Made by a program: the position numbers and the translations under genes. Source: Nonomuraea corallina (GTDB lineage: Bacteria > Actinomycetota > Actinomycetes > Streptosporangiales > Streptosporangiaceae). From it: DNA of 64,000 bases. Shown piece by piece: positions 1 through 8,703 of the stretch; positions within the stretch are counted from its first letter, which is position 1, and each line of letters opens with the position of its first letter. The notes under the pieces were generated by a model. The model made no database searches. It was not told the DNA's origin and saw only the letters and a program-made list of their open reading frames with translations. The stretch lies in assembly GCF_027620315.1 (NCBI RefSeq), contig NZ_JAPNNL010000002.1, positions 1 to 64,000 of the forward strand, given 5' to 3'.

Positions 1-183
1 ACAGAAGAAACGCACTCATAACTATCAGTCGAGTTATTTTGCACAGAACGTCAACATATTCCGAGTCTCGCGACGCTGGGCAGGCATTAGCATTACCGAA
101 GCCGTCCGCAGACGTAGGCAGAAGGCTTGCCAACCGAGGGGAACCGGGATGTCATAAGCCCGAAACCCACGAGAGGAAGCGAT

Positions 184-2094
184 ATGCCCGGAGAGTTACG
201 CGGCGTTCTGGTGACGGTCCTGGCCGCCATGATGGTCATGGCCACGTTCGGTGCCCTGCCTGCGCAAGCCGAGGTCGTGGAGATACAGATCGGCCAGTTC
301 AACATGGCGGGCGGCAACGACGACCACGGACACAAGGGTGACGAGGCGCCCGACGCCTTGGTGCGCAGCATCCAGGATCGCAACCCCGCCTTCATCACCA
401 TCCAGGAAGGCTGCGAGGACTGGCTGGAGAGGCTGGACGACCAGCTCCCCGCCTACAGCGTGCAGTTCGATGTGATCCTCAGCGGAGGCGGCACGCCGGC
501 CAACTGCAAGCACCCGAGCCCCTTCGGGAACGCGATCATCTACCGCGACGACCTGGGGATCGACACCCGCCCCGCAGGCTACAGCCTGGGCAGCCCCGCC
601 GGCTTCGAGCGGCGGGAAATGCTCTGCGTGGCCTCGGCGGCCAGGAAGTTCGTCATCTGCAGCGCCCACCTCACGCCCGGCGGTTCCGACGAGGACACGG
701 AGGCCCGGGAGGGCGAGGCGGCGCAGGCCAAGAAGATCCTCGACACCGAGTACGCCGGCTACACCAAGTTCCTGGGCGGCGACATCAACGCCGAACCGGG
801 TGAGGACGCCCTGGACAGCTTCTACCACTCCGGCTACGGCTCCGGCGCGAACGGCGAGTTCAAAGAGGTCGACAGCCCGTGCCGCAACGTGATCACGGAA
901 CGGATCATCATCGAGACGCCCTTTCCGGTCGTCATCCCCTGCCGGTCGGGCGAGTCCACGCACGGCAACATCTTCACCCGCAAGAAGATCGACTACCTCT
1001 TCGTCTCGCCGGACATTCACGTACGGGACGCCGACGTCACGTACGCGCTCCACTCCGACCACGACCCGCTCTGGGCCGACATCACCGTTGACCTGTCCAC
1101 GCCCGGCGGAGGCGGCGGAGGCGGCACCGACCCGGTGAACCTCCCGCCCGACGTGGACGCGGGTCCCAACGTCACGGGCGACGAGGGGCAGGCCGTCGAA
1201 CTGGCCGGCTCCGTCCTCGACCGTGAGGACGGCGTCACCACGCAGTGGACGTACACGCCGCTCGACCGGACCGACCCGGGCGCCGGCTGCTCGTTCTCCG
1301 CTCCGCAAGCCCTCCGGACCACGATCACCTGCACCGACGACGGCCTCTACGCCGCTGAGTTGACGGCCGACGACGGGGTCAATCCACCGGTCCGCGATAC
1401 CGCCCTGGTGAGGATCGCCAACGCCGCCCCGGTGCTCACGCTTACCGGGCCGCGCCCCTGGCAGGTGTTCAGGGCCGGTACGCAGGTGCCGCTCACCGCA
1501 GAATTCACCGACACGGGCGCCAACGACAGCCACACCTGCGAGGTCGACTGGGACGACGGCAGCACCGACCGGTACGCCGCCGACGGATCGTGCGACCGCG
1601 CGCACACCTTCACCGCGCCGGGCATGTACACCATCAAGGTGAAGGTCGCCGACGACGACGGCGCCACGGACACGGCCGAGGTCATGGTGGTCGTCTACGA
1701 CCCCGAGGCCGGGTTCGTGACGGGGTCGGGCGCGTTCGAGGGCGGCCGGTTCGCGCTCAACCCGAAGTACGGACCGCACGACGAGGGCCCGGCTCCCGGC
1801 CAAGGGCGGCTCAAGGCGGACCTGCCCGACATCGCGATCTCGTCCACAGCGCTGGAATGGCTGGTCGTCACCCCCCAGGGCGGCGCGGCCGTCAAGGGAG
1901 CCTCGGGCGACCACGGCTTCGTCGCCTACCTGACCGATGAACCCGACGGGTTCCGGCTCGTCGTCTGGCGCCTGTCCGACGGCTCCCACCCGGACGGCGA
2001 GATCGTCTACGACAACCGCGATGGGGCCTCGTACGACCTCGATCACGCCGAACCGCCGGCCGGTGACAAGGGCTCCATTCGGATCCACCGCTGA
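184..2094 (+). CDS. Secreted endonuclease/exonuclease/phosphatase-fold protein with PKD-like repeats
   Basis: The ATG at 184 follows a GAGAGGAAG ribosome site and gives an N-terminal signal peptide ending near AQA, so the protein is probably exported; an in-frame start at 127 would precede the signal. Residues ~35-310 read as an EEP-superfamily domain (IGQFNMAGGND near the start, GGDIN, then HSDHDPLWADI, which carries the catalytic SDH motif). A poly-Gly linker is followed by two PKD/Ig-like repeats (the second around WDDGSTDRY ... HTFTAPG) and a C-terminal domain of unknown type. The family hydrolyses phosphodiesters (DNase or sphingomyelinase-like); the substrate here cannot be assigned. 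No operon partner; a hairpin follows the stop. Confidence 0.8.
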   Translation: MPGELRGVLVTVLAAMMVMATFGALPAQAEVVEIQIGQFNMAGGNDDHGHKGDEAPDALVRSIQDRNPAFITIQEGCEDWLERLDDQLPAYSVQFDVILSGGGTPANCKHPSPFGNAIIYRDDLGIDTRPAGYSLGSPAGFERREMLCVASAARKFVICSAHLTPGGSDEDTEAREGEAAQAKKILDTEYAGYTKFLGGDINAEPGEDALDSFYHSGYGSGANGEFKEVDSPCRNVITERIIIETPFPVVIPCRSGESTHGNIFTRKKIDYLFVSPDIHVRDADVTYALHSDHDPLWADITVDLSTPGGGGGGGTDPVNLPPDVDAGPNVTGDEGQAVELAGSVLDREDGVTTQWTYTPLDRTDPGAGCSFSAPQALRTTITCTDDGLYAAELTADDGVNPPVRDTALVRIANAAPVLTLTGPRPWQVFRAGTQVPLTAEFTDTGANDSHTCEVDWDDGSTDRYAADGSCDRAHTFTAPGMYTIKVKVADDDGATDTAEVMVVVYDPEAGFVTGSGAFEGGRFALNPKYGPHDEGPAPGQGRLKADLPDIAISSTALEWLVVTPQGGAAVKGASGDHGFVAYLTDEPDGFRLVVWRLSDGSHPDGEIVYDNRDGASYDLDHAEPPAGDKGSIRIHR

Positions 2095-2101
2095 CATTCG
2101 G

Positions 2102-2131
2102 AAGCGGGGCGAGCCGGAACCCGCCCCGCTT
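2102..2131 (+). terminator. Hairpin terminator after the EEP/PKD gene
   Basis: A perfect 10-bp stem (AAGCGGGGCG / CGCCCCGCTT) with a 10-nt loop lies just after the stop codon. There is no U-tract, as is common for actinomycete terminators. Confidence 0.6.
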
Positions 2132-2156
2132 CTCCGCCTGGTCCAGGCGTCCGTGA

Positions 2157-2192
2157 CCGGAAACGTTCAGCGGGTGGAGTGAGCGTTTCCGG
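2157..2192. promoter_or_regulatory. Inverted repeat upstream of the 2306 gene
   Basis: A 9-bp perfect inverted repeat (CCGGAAACG ... CGTTTCCGG) with an 18-nt spacer lies between the first terminator and the next gene. It may be a second terminator hairpin or an operator; the sequence does not decide. Confidence 0.35.
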
Positions 2193-2305
2193 CTCGGAAC
2201 GCCACGGCCCCATCACTGACGGGTTCGACCCGTACCCGCGACGAACGCCCGGGCTTTCCCATGACCGGCGAGACGGCGACCCTGCGGGGATGGGAGGGTT
2301 GGACC

Positions 2306-4300
2306 GTGCGTACCTGGTTCGAACCTGAAGAGGCCGAGGAATTCGAGGCCGCCAAGGACCTGCTGATCCGTCGATGCGTCGCCTGGGCGGAGGATCACGG
2401 GCATCCGGTCGACGGCCTGCTGCTGTCCGCCGCCGTCGACGCGCGGCACGAGAGCCGCGACGGCCGGCTGGCGTACTGGGACGGCGCGTGCATCAGGTTC
2501 TTCCTGCTGCGGTACGTGCCGTACAAGGTGACGGCACCGCGGGAGAAGCTCGACCTCGCCCCGGAGGTGCTGCTCACGTACCTGCGCTATCTCGACGTCA
2601 CGGGCCTGCGCGACCCGCGCGGCGTCACGGTCGGCGAGGCGGAGGAGATCATCGCCGGGACGCGGGCCGAGTACGCGGCCGCCCTCGACGACCCCACGCT
2701 GCGCGGGATGGCGACGTTCTGGGCGTACACGGCCATCGACCAGGGATTCGATCTCACCGTCCCGGGGGCGTTCGAGCGGTTCAAACGCGAACTCGACGCC
2801 GGTCGCGTCCCGTACGACGAGCAGGTGCTCGACAAGATCATGCAGAATCGACTGGTGTACGGCGGCATCGAGGAGGAACGCGCCTTCCCCCAGCCGCCCG
2901 TCACCCTGCCCCCGGCGGCCGAGCTGACGGAGGCCGCCCGCCGCAGCCGGACCGTCCAGCGGTTCATCACCCTGGCCGACTGGCTGGGCAAGGACGGCCG
3001 CGCCCTCACCGACGCCGGCAACCTCCGCGTCGCCGACGCCCTCGAGGTGTCGGCCCTGCTCGGCACCGGCGAAGAGCAGCTGCGCGTCCGCAGCGCCGCC
3101 GACCTGCCGCAACTCAACCTGCTGCTCGCCTGGGCCAAGAAGCTGCGCCTCACCCGCACCAGCAAGGGCCGGCTCCTCCGCGTGGCCAAGGCCGCACCCC
3201 TGCTGCGCGACCCGGAGACGCTGTGGCGGCGCGCGTTCGAGGTGCTGCCGGAGCTGGGACGCGTGGTCACCGTGCCCGTCGCGACCTGGCGGCCCGAGCC
3301 CATCCTGGCCGAGGTCTTCGACGAGATCCTGCCGGACGTGCTCAACTCCATGTACGGGATGGACGAGATGCCGGTGATCCGGCTCGAAGAGACGGTATGG
3401 CTGGCCTGCCAGGAATACTTCGTACTCGACCAGGAGAAGCGCCTGCTCGATTTCTGGCGCCGCGAGGTCGCCCGGGACCTGGGGCGCATGTTCGAGATCC
3501 TCTCCGATCTCGGGGCCGTGGAACTCAGCCGCGGCCCCGCCGACCCCCTCTACGCGAGCGACCTCGACCACGACGACCAGCCCCTGCCACCGGACGCGGT
3601 CGAACGCCTGCGCACCGCCCTCGCCGAGCCCGACCTCCCGCTGGTCCGCCTCACCCCGCTCGGCATGCGCGGCGTCCGCGACCGCCTCCTCGCCGACGGC
3701 CGCGACGCCCCCCTCGTCGGCGAACTGGCCACCGCCCCGCCGGCCGAGCTGCTCGGAGTGCTCGCCCAGCACTACCCACCGGAGGACGCCGTCGCGGAGC
3801 TCCACGGGTGGCTGGCCCAGCCGGGGCAGGACATCGAGACGTTGGTGCAGGCCGTACGGGAATGCCCGTTCCGTACGCGGGTGGGGGCGATGCTGCGGGT
3901 GCTGGCCGACGCCCTTCCCAGAAGGCGGCTCCTGCAGGACCTACGGCACGACCCTGTTCTCGGGCCCGCCGTGTGGACGCAGCTCATCGACGCCGGGGAG
4001 ATGCAGCCTGGGGCGTTGAGCGACCGGGAGAACCTGCTGCTGGGAGCGGAGAACTTCCTTTCGGTGCTGGAGCTCGCTGGGCCTGAAGAGCTGGTCGAGC
4101 AGCTCAGGAGGATGGGAGGAGGGGACGCTTACGAGTTCATGGAGGCGATCCTGGCGTCGGGGCATCCTGATGTGGTGGGGATGCGGGAACTGCGCGAGCA
4201 GGTGGCGGAGCCGCTCCGCAGGATCGGCCGCCACCCTCTCCGCCTCGTCCCTACTCGGCCGCCGGGGGCCCGTGGGCGCCGGAAGAAGCGGAAGCGCTGA
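2306..4300 (+). CDS. Large conserved-looking protein of unknown function
   Basis: I do not recognise a named domain. The start is taken as GTG 2306 because a GGGAGGG ribosome site lies about 7 nt upstream; the frame is open from ATG 2261. The predicted 664-residue protein is soluble, strongly acidic and alpha-helical, with no signal or membrane segment, and ends in a basic tail (GRRKKRKR). Long Glu/Leu-rich helices in the middle suggest a helical-repeat scaffold. It stands alone and ends about 50 bp before the tRNA-Arg remnant that marks the island edge, so it is probably native chromosome. Function unknown. Confidence 0.75.
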   Translation: MRTWFEPEEAEEFEAAKDLLIRRCVAWAEDHGHPVDGLLLSAAVDARHESRDGRLAYWDGACIRFFLLRYVPYKVTAPREKLDLAPEVLLTYLRYLDVTGLRDPRGVTVGEAEEIIAGTRAEYAAALDDPTLRGMATFWAYTAIDQGFDLTVPGAFERFKRELDAGRVPYDEQVLDKIMQNRLVYGGIEEERAFPQPPVTLPPAAELTEAARRSRTVQRFITLADWLGKDGRALTDAGNLRVADALEVSALLGTGEEQLRVRSAADLPQLNLLLAWAKKLRLTRTSKGRLLRVAKAAPLLRDPETLWRRAFEVLPELGRVVTVPVATWRPEPILAEVFDEILPDVLNSMYGMDEMPVIRLEETVWLACQEYFVLDQEKRLLDFWRREVARDLGRMFEILSDLGAVELSRGPADPLYASDLDHDDQPLPPDAVERLRTALAEPDLPLVRLTPLGMRGVRDRLLADGRDAPLVGELATAPPAELLGVLAQHYPPEDAVAELHGWLAQPGQDIETLVQAVRECPFRTRVGAMLRVLADALPRRRLLQDLRHDPVLGPAVWTQLIDAGEMQPGALSDRENLLLGAENFLSVLELAGPEELVEQLRRMGGGDAYEFMEAILASGHPDVVGMRELREQVAEPLRRIGRHPLRLVPTRPPGARGRRKKRKR

Positions 4301-4351
4301 GCTTGATGCTTGGTCGGGGTTGTCGGGTGGGCTACCAGGTGAGCGCGCCCT

Positions 4352-4389
4352 GGCAGGATCGAACCAGCGGCACCCGCTTTAGGAGAGCG
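4352..4389 (-). repeat. Distal tRNA-Arg(CCT) 3'-half remnant (left attachment-site copy)
   Basis: This stretch matches the T-arm, variable loop and anticodon arm of the intact tRNA-Arg(CCT) at 19763-19835 in the same orientation. The 23 bases 4367-4389 are identical to 19786-19808; the T-arm part differs by one missing base and one mismatch. The 5' half of the tRNA is absent here. This is the pattern left when a mobile element integrates into the 3' part of a tRNA gene, so it is read as the far attachment site of a ~15.4-kb island. Confidence 0.75.
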
Positions 4390-4944
4390 TGGACGCAACT
4401 GCTTGTGTACCTAGATCTACCTGCTGAAACGCTGTATTCGGTTAACCTCCCTTGCTTGATCATCCCTTGCATGTCCCCTGCCAGTTGGACAGGGAACCTC
4501 GCGAGGCTGGCGTTCGACTGGACGTCGTTTAGCACGGGTAACAGACGACCAGCTGAGCTTCGTCTGTCTGTTGCTGACACCGCTCTTGAACATTGTTGAG
4601 CGCTTGATCGTGCACCTCACCGTCGACGTTCACGTTCACACATGGGGCTGCACTAGGCGGCCACGCTCATCCTCGGACGTGCTGAGGTGCAAAGCGATGT
4701 GCCGGGAAGTCGCGTCGTTCTACGGCCTAGAATGCGCCACACTAGCGTTCTGAGGCCATAGCAAGTCAACCTGCCCTTAGTGCTTTGATGCGGTACTCGA
4801 TGCCCGAATAACGCCCGAGGCATCGAGTACCGACAGACGCCTGATGCAGGTGTACCAATACCATGATCGCGGCTTGGGAACCACTCTCAGAGTAAACGCC
4901 TTAGACCTCTCAGGGCGCGGCAGCTGCGGCGCTGTTGCTTCGTA
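4390..4944. other. Gene-free left edge of the island with a long inverted repeat
   Basis: No ORF with a ribosome site or recognisable protein was found. The notable element is a perfect 13-bp inverted repeat, 4792-4804 with 4819-4831 (GGTACTCGATGCC and its complement), separated by 14 nt. It could be a terminator for the small minus-strand gene that ends at 4945, or a recombination or structured-RNA element. No integrase remnant could be recognised next to the attachment site. Confidence 0.5.
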
Positions 4945-5202
4945 TTAGCGCGGGCGCATGAACCTAAGGATGCGATCCATCACCTTGAAGGCTGCCGTAC
5001 GACGTGCCGGCTTGCGGGACCAGATCGCAGGCAGGACGACCCCAACGAACAGCCCAAGCAGAAGCGCTAGGCCGCAGATGGTCACAACAGGTTGCTGCAG
5101 GAACGGAACGGCGGGTGCAGGGAGCGGCGCACCAAGCATTTGGGCGTCCTTCCACCTGCCAACGTGGCTCCCCTGCTCCTCTTCGCGTACACTGAAGTGC
5201 AC
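4945..5202 (-). CDS. Small membrane protein (85 aa)
   Basis: GTG 5202 is preceded by a strong GAGGAGG ribosome site with a 6-nt spacer, the main reason for accepting this gene. The protein has a hydrophilic N-terminus, one hydrophobic segment (about residues 35-60, with TICGLALLLGLFVG), then a very basic C-terminus. No family is recognised. Small single-pass membrane proteins are common cargo of actinomycete integrative elements, where some aid plasmid spread; that role here is only a possibility. Confidence 0.5.
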   Translation of the reverse strand: MHFSVREEEQGSHVGRWKDAQMLGAPLPAPAVPFLQQPVVTICGLALLLGLFVGVVLPAIWSRKPARRTAAFKVMDRILRFMRPR

Positions 5203-5236
5203 GTATGGCCTCCTCGGGTCGTACTAGCTATGGATG

Positions 5237-5268
5237 ACGGCCCCCCCGGTAGCAGCGGGGGGGCTGTT
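5237..5268. terminator. GC-rich hairpin
   Basis: Two runs of seven C and seven G (GCCCCCCCG / CGGGGGGGC) flank a short loop, followed on the plus strand by CTGTTTCC. It looks like a strong rho-independent stem for plus-strand transcription and also lies just upstream of the minus-strand small membrane gene. Confidence 0.5.
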
Positions 5269-5901
5269 TCCGTTTCCGGACAGCTTTGCCGTCACGTTGG
5301 GCTCACCCAACATCGCAAGCGTACCGCCTACGCGGCTCCACAACGACCCATAGAGCCCAGCAAACCGCCTGCAGGTCTGGGAGACCCTCTAGCCCTGCTA
5401 GGCCCTTACGGTTGACTACAGCGGCCCACAGCGCTACTCGCGCACGCGCACGCGCCTATAGCACACCAGAGGTGATCCTGTCATCCGCGACGAGAGCAAG
5501 CGCAGACCTCGGCTGGGTGTCTGCTAAGTTCCGTCGGCCCGTCGGCATGTAGCTTGGTGAAATGGCTAAGAGTCGACGTCGCTAGCATAAGGTCGCAATG
5601 TTCGCGAACAATGTCCAAGTTTCCCTGATTATTCGAGAAATTAACCATCGTTGCAAACGTCCACCCTAAAGTCGCAATGCACGTTGTGATATTGATGGAG
5701 GAATGTTTCGTGCAAATTGCAGCAGTTTTGATATATATATGCTAAATCATTTTGAGCGAATCGCAACCAGGTTGGCGATTGGCGTGCCGAAGATAAGTCG
5801 CGCTTTGAAAAATAGGGCTTAATGCAGATAGTAGGTGCCGAGTCGAATGGTAATTAACAAGATCTCGCATGGCGCCCTGAAGCCCCTTGGGGCGGGGCGG
5901 T

Positions 5902-6064
5902 TTGCAAGTTGGTAGACCCTTGTGGTACTCGCGCGTGCGCGCGTTAGATAGATAGGTGTGCGTCAGTCGGACTCGCCCGGCACGGATCCACTCCCTGATC
6001 CACCTGCGGTCTCCAGCAACGTCTGACCGGCTGCTTCGGATCGTGGAAGGGCGCCGGCCGAGCG
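5902..6064. repeat. 163-bp direct repeat, copy 1
   Basis: Nearly identical to 6118-6280 at an offset of 216 bp, with only a few substitutions. It begins TTGCAAGTTGGTAGA and contains an alternating purine-pyrimidine core (GCGCGTGCGCGCG) followed by TTAGATAGATAGG. A shorter related core (CTCGCGCACGCGCACGCG) occurs near 5437. Confidence 0.8.
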
Positions 6065-6117
6065 CTCCTCGGCGTCTTGTCTTAGATCCCGCTTGCTGAG
6101 TTGGTTGTGGGCTCCAC

Positions 6118-6280
6118 TTGCAAGTTGGTAGATCCTCGTGGTACTCGCGCGTGCGCGCGTTAGATAGATAGGTGTGCGTCAGTCGGACTCGCCCGGCACG
6201 GATCCACTCCCTGATCCATCTGCGGTCTCCAGCAACGTCTGACCGGCTGCTTCGGATCGTGGAAGGGTGCCGGCCGAGCG
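6118..6280. repeat. 163-bp direct repeat, copy 2
   Basis: Second copy of the repeat at 5902-6064, same orientation, separated from it by 53 bp. The two copies can be aligned without gaps. On the minus strand both encode a similar ~30-residue tail ending in SGSVPGESD and a stop, so the unit may derive from the 3' end of a lost gene. Confidence 0.8.
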
Positions 6281-6898
6281 GGCCATGGCCCTACTCACGT
6301 CACGAGGCACCGAGCAGGAGATGGCGCACACTGAACTGATGACGGCAGAGTCGAACCAGCAGCGCCTCACGCGAGAACCGAAGTACAGCACTCCCCCGGC
6401 GGTGACCCTGCCGCGGCCGAGGCGGCGCATGCAGTGGAGAAACGAGCGCTCCAGGCTAGAAGCCGGTCTACAGGCTCCGAGCACTGAGGGTGACACGTGC
6501 CACTGGCCTTCTGATGGAGAGCGTGCTCCTGCCGACGGTCATCGACTGGGTTCGTCCGTTGGTCTGTCTCCATCCTGATCTTGAAGGCCGTGGACGGCTA
6601 AGTCGTGACCTGGAGGACGACCGGGTACCTTGCGCTGGGATCAAGTCCTCTGCACTATGGCACACCATGGAGTTAGATCCAGTCCTGTAGACACCCCCGA
6701 GATTGTCGGGGCCGTGACGTACGGTCTTGATGGCTCAGAGCACACAGGCCAAGACGGGGCTCAGTTATCCACAGGCGGTCTGCCTTGAGGACGCGAGTCG
6801 GTACTCTGGAGCCCGCAACCTCAAGAGAGGCATGCCGCTGCACAGCCGCAGCCCAACGGGCAAGGCCAGGGCCGCATAAGAAAGTTAGGGAGTTCTAC

Positions 6899-7981
6899 GT
6901 GGGCCAGATAGAGGCAACCGGTGGCGCCAGTGCCAGCGATGTGCCCGAACATGTACAACTGGCGCCCACAGGACCTATACCGCCAGGGCGCGCATCCATG
7001 AAGGATGGCAGGCTCAAAGACACACCTGCGAACCGTGCTCTAAATCCGGAAGTAGCTTCGCCTGAAGTCTTCAGTTCGGACGCTCTCACAAAAGATGCGT
7101 ACTATACGGACGAAAAGTCGATAATCATCCATAGCGAGGTTCGAGCCGGCCTCCAGAGGCTTATAGATGCAGGGATCAAAGTAAATTGCATTGTAACCTC
7201 ACCCCCGTACTACGGTCAGCGAGACTATAAAGTTGACGGCCAACTTGGGCAAGAGGAGCACCCCCAGCAGTTCATCGACAATCTCGTCGAAATCTTCCAG
7301 CTTTGCTGGGAAATCCTGAGCGATGAAGGTTCGCTCTGGATTAATATAGGTGACACCTATTGGAGTGGTAAGGGTGCACACAAGAGCGGCGAAGCAAAAC
7401 AGCAAGCTCGTCGCTTCGGGATGCGACCTCAAGATCGTCCGGGCGATGGACGATGGGCGCGTCCCAAGCAGCTCCTGTTGATTCCGCACCGCCTCACCAT
7501 TGCCCTTCAAGATAGAGGCTGGCTCGTGCGGAATGATAACGTATGGATCAAACCTAATCCGGTGCCAGATCAAGTTCGCGATCGCTGCTCAATATCTCAC
7601 GAATACGTCTTTCATCTGACGAAAAGTCGTTGGTATTACTTCGACAGGACGCCGGTTGGACGTATAACTACCACAAAAAAGGGAGAGCAAAAAATACTGC
7701 CACCTCTTGATACCTGGTCGCTTCCGACATCAAAACGCAACGGGAGCCAACATCGCGCAACCTTCTCGGAAGAGCTCGTCCGGATACCAATTCTAGGTTC
7801 AACGCCACCAGGCGGAGTTGTCCTAGATCCATTCAACGGTTCCGGAACATCCACCTACGTCGCCAAAAAGTTTGGCTTTCGATCTATTGGCATAGACCTT
7901 CACGAAGGATACTGTGAGGAGGCAGCTGGCCGGCTCAAGGAACTCGATGCACAACTGGCGCTAGAGGAGGATATTGAATGA
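6899..7981 (+). CDS. Beta-class site-specific DNA methyltransferase (N4-cytosine or N6-adenine)
   Basis: Transfers a methyl group from S-adenosylmethionine to an exocyclic amino group in DNA. The catalytic motif TSPPYY (about residues 100-105) precedes the SAM-binding motif DPFNGSGTS (about 310-318), the order of beta-class enzymes; an SPPY-type motif is most typical of N4-cytosine methylation. GTG 6899 has an AGGGAG site six nt upstream and was preferred to the in-frame ATG at 6785; the first ~60 residues are low-complexity and the domain could also start at ATG 7001. It is the first gene of a four-gene operon overlapping the next by ATGA, and presumably protects host DNA from the encoded nucleases. 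The target sequence cannot be deduced. Base composition is lower in GC than the flanks. Confidence 0.88.
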   Translation: MGQIEATGGASASDVPEHVQLAPTGPIPPGRASMKDGRLKDTPANRALNPEVASPEVFSSDALTKDAYYTDEKSIIIHSEVRAGLQRLIDAGIKVNCIVTSPPYYGQRDYKVDGQLGQEEHPQQFIDNLVEIFQLCWEILSDEGSLWINIGDTYWSGKGAHKSGEAKQQARRFGMRPQDRPGDGRWARPKQLLLIPHRLTIALQDRGWLVRNDNVWIKPNPVPDQVRDRCSISHEYVFHLTKSRWYYFDRTPVGRITTTKKGEQKILPPLDTWSLPTSKRNGSQHRATFSEELVRIPILGSTPPGGVVLDPFNGSGTSTYVAKKFGFRSIGIDLHEGYCEEAAGRLKELDAQLALEEDIE

Positions 7982-8703
7982 CTCTCTATATCTCTAAGAC
8001 TACGCTGCAGCAGGCGGTAAGACGTCTTGGCGTCTCATCGTCGCAATCGAGCCTTGGAGATTATCTTATCTTCAAGCGGGCAATGGCAATAAAACTTGAA
8101 ACCCCAGAGGCCGATGACCCCTACCCTGACGGAGTCGTTACCGGATTGCGCTCAGGGAGCTTCATTCGAGCGATCGAAGAGCTTGCCAAGAGACGCCCCC
8201 CCGGTAGCTCGGAAGATGATGACAACCCTTATTTCGTGCCTTTCGGTGCGATGAGAGATACAACGCGCGGGTATCGAACAAAAAAATTCCCCTCGAACGG
8301 CCCTTCCGATACAGTGGGTCGGTGGCAATCGCGTAGTAGCGCCCCGCCGTTGGTGCTAGTTCCTGGTCAGAAGCCTAAAACTTATACGATCAGAGAGCGA
8401 AGTGCACAAGAACTACGTGCCTTCTTCATCGTCAAGCACGCACAGAAGTACTTCTCAGGACATAGACCACATCTTTTCGATCTTGCGGTTTGGTGGTTCA
8501 GGTTCGCCAACCTAGAGCTGAGGCTTGGGAGCACGCCCAGCCCAGCCATGCTGATGGATGGAGTGACAACTGATCTGCGTTTGAGCACGATAGAAATCGA
8601 AGCTCTCTTTGAAACAAGCCTCGACGACCTTTCCTTTGGGGACGATTATCTCAATTTAGAGTTATCCGACCTTGAGATGGAAGAGGAAGACGAACTTACA
8701 TGA
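7978..8703 (+). CDS. Unknown protein encoded within the restriction operon (241 aa)
   Basis: I recognise no domain. The ATG overlaps the methyltransferase stop (ATGA) and its own stop overlaps the next start (ATGA), so it is translationally coupled inside the module. The first ~60 residues (TTLQQAVRRLGVSSSQSSLGDYLIFKRAMA) look helical and could be DNA- or partner-binding. The middle has a basic, Arg/Lys-rich stretch, and the last ~50 residues are strongly acidic (DDLSFGDDY ... EEEDEL). The position between methyltransferase and McrB-like motor suggests a target-recognition, adaptor or assembly subunit; this is inference from context only. GC is low, like its operon partners. Confidence 0.8.
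   Translation: MTLYISKTTLQQAVRRLGVSSSQSSLGDYLIFKRAMAIKLETPEADDPYPDGVVTGLRSGSFIRAIEELAKRRPPGSSEDDDNPYFVPFGAMRDTTRGYRTKKFPSNGPSDTVGRWQSRSSAPPLVLVPGQKPKTYTIRERSAQELRAFFIVKHAQKYFSGHRPHLFDLAVWWFRFANLELRLGSTPSPAMLMDGVTTDLRLSTIEIEALFETSLDDLSFGDDYLNLELSDLEMEEEDELT

Larger units (their letters stand above)
5269..6898. other. Long gene-poor stretch of the island
   Basis: No convincing protein gene was found in about 1.6 kb; the ORFs present lack ribosome sites and recognisable domains. It contains an AT-rich tract (about 5560-5880) unlike the surrounding chromosome, with a perfect palindrome TGTTCGCGAACA at 5599-5610 and a repeated AAGKTCGCAATG-like word near 5590 and 5672. It also holds two copies of a 163-bp direct repeat and a small hairpin at 6695-6711 (CCCCGA / TCGGGG) upstream of the methyltransferase. 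It may be a decayed replication or transfer region, which is inference. Confidence 0.5.

Noticed and set aside
196..2097. Long minus-strand ORF (633 codons) antisense to the secreted EEP/PKD gene
   Set aside because: Composition is Val/Gly/Arg-rich typical of a high-GC frame shadow, with no domain and no ribosome site, while the plus-strand protein has clear motifs and a signal peptide.
4303..4599. Plus-strand ORF just right of the left attachment copy, considered as an integrase remnant
   Set aside because: No tyrosine-recombinase motif (R...HxxR...Y) is visible, and there is no ribosome site.
4792..4831. tRNA or tmRNA gene
   Set aside because: The inverted repeat forms a single hairpin; no cloverleaf, anticodon arm or T-arm could be drawn.
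5902..6280. CRISPR array
   Set aside because: Only two copies of a 163-bp unit with a 53-bp spacer, no cas genes; repeat length and structure do not fit.
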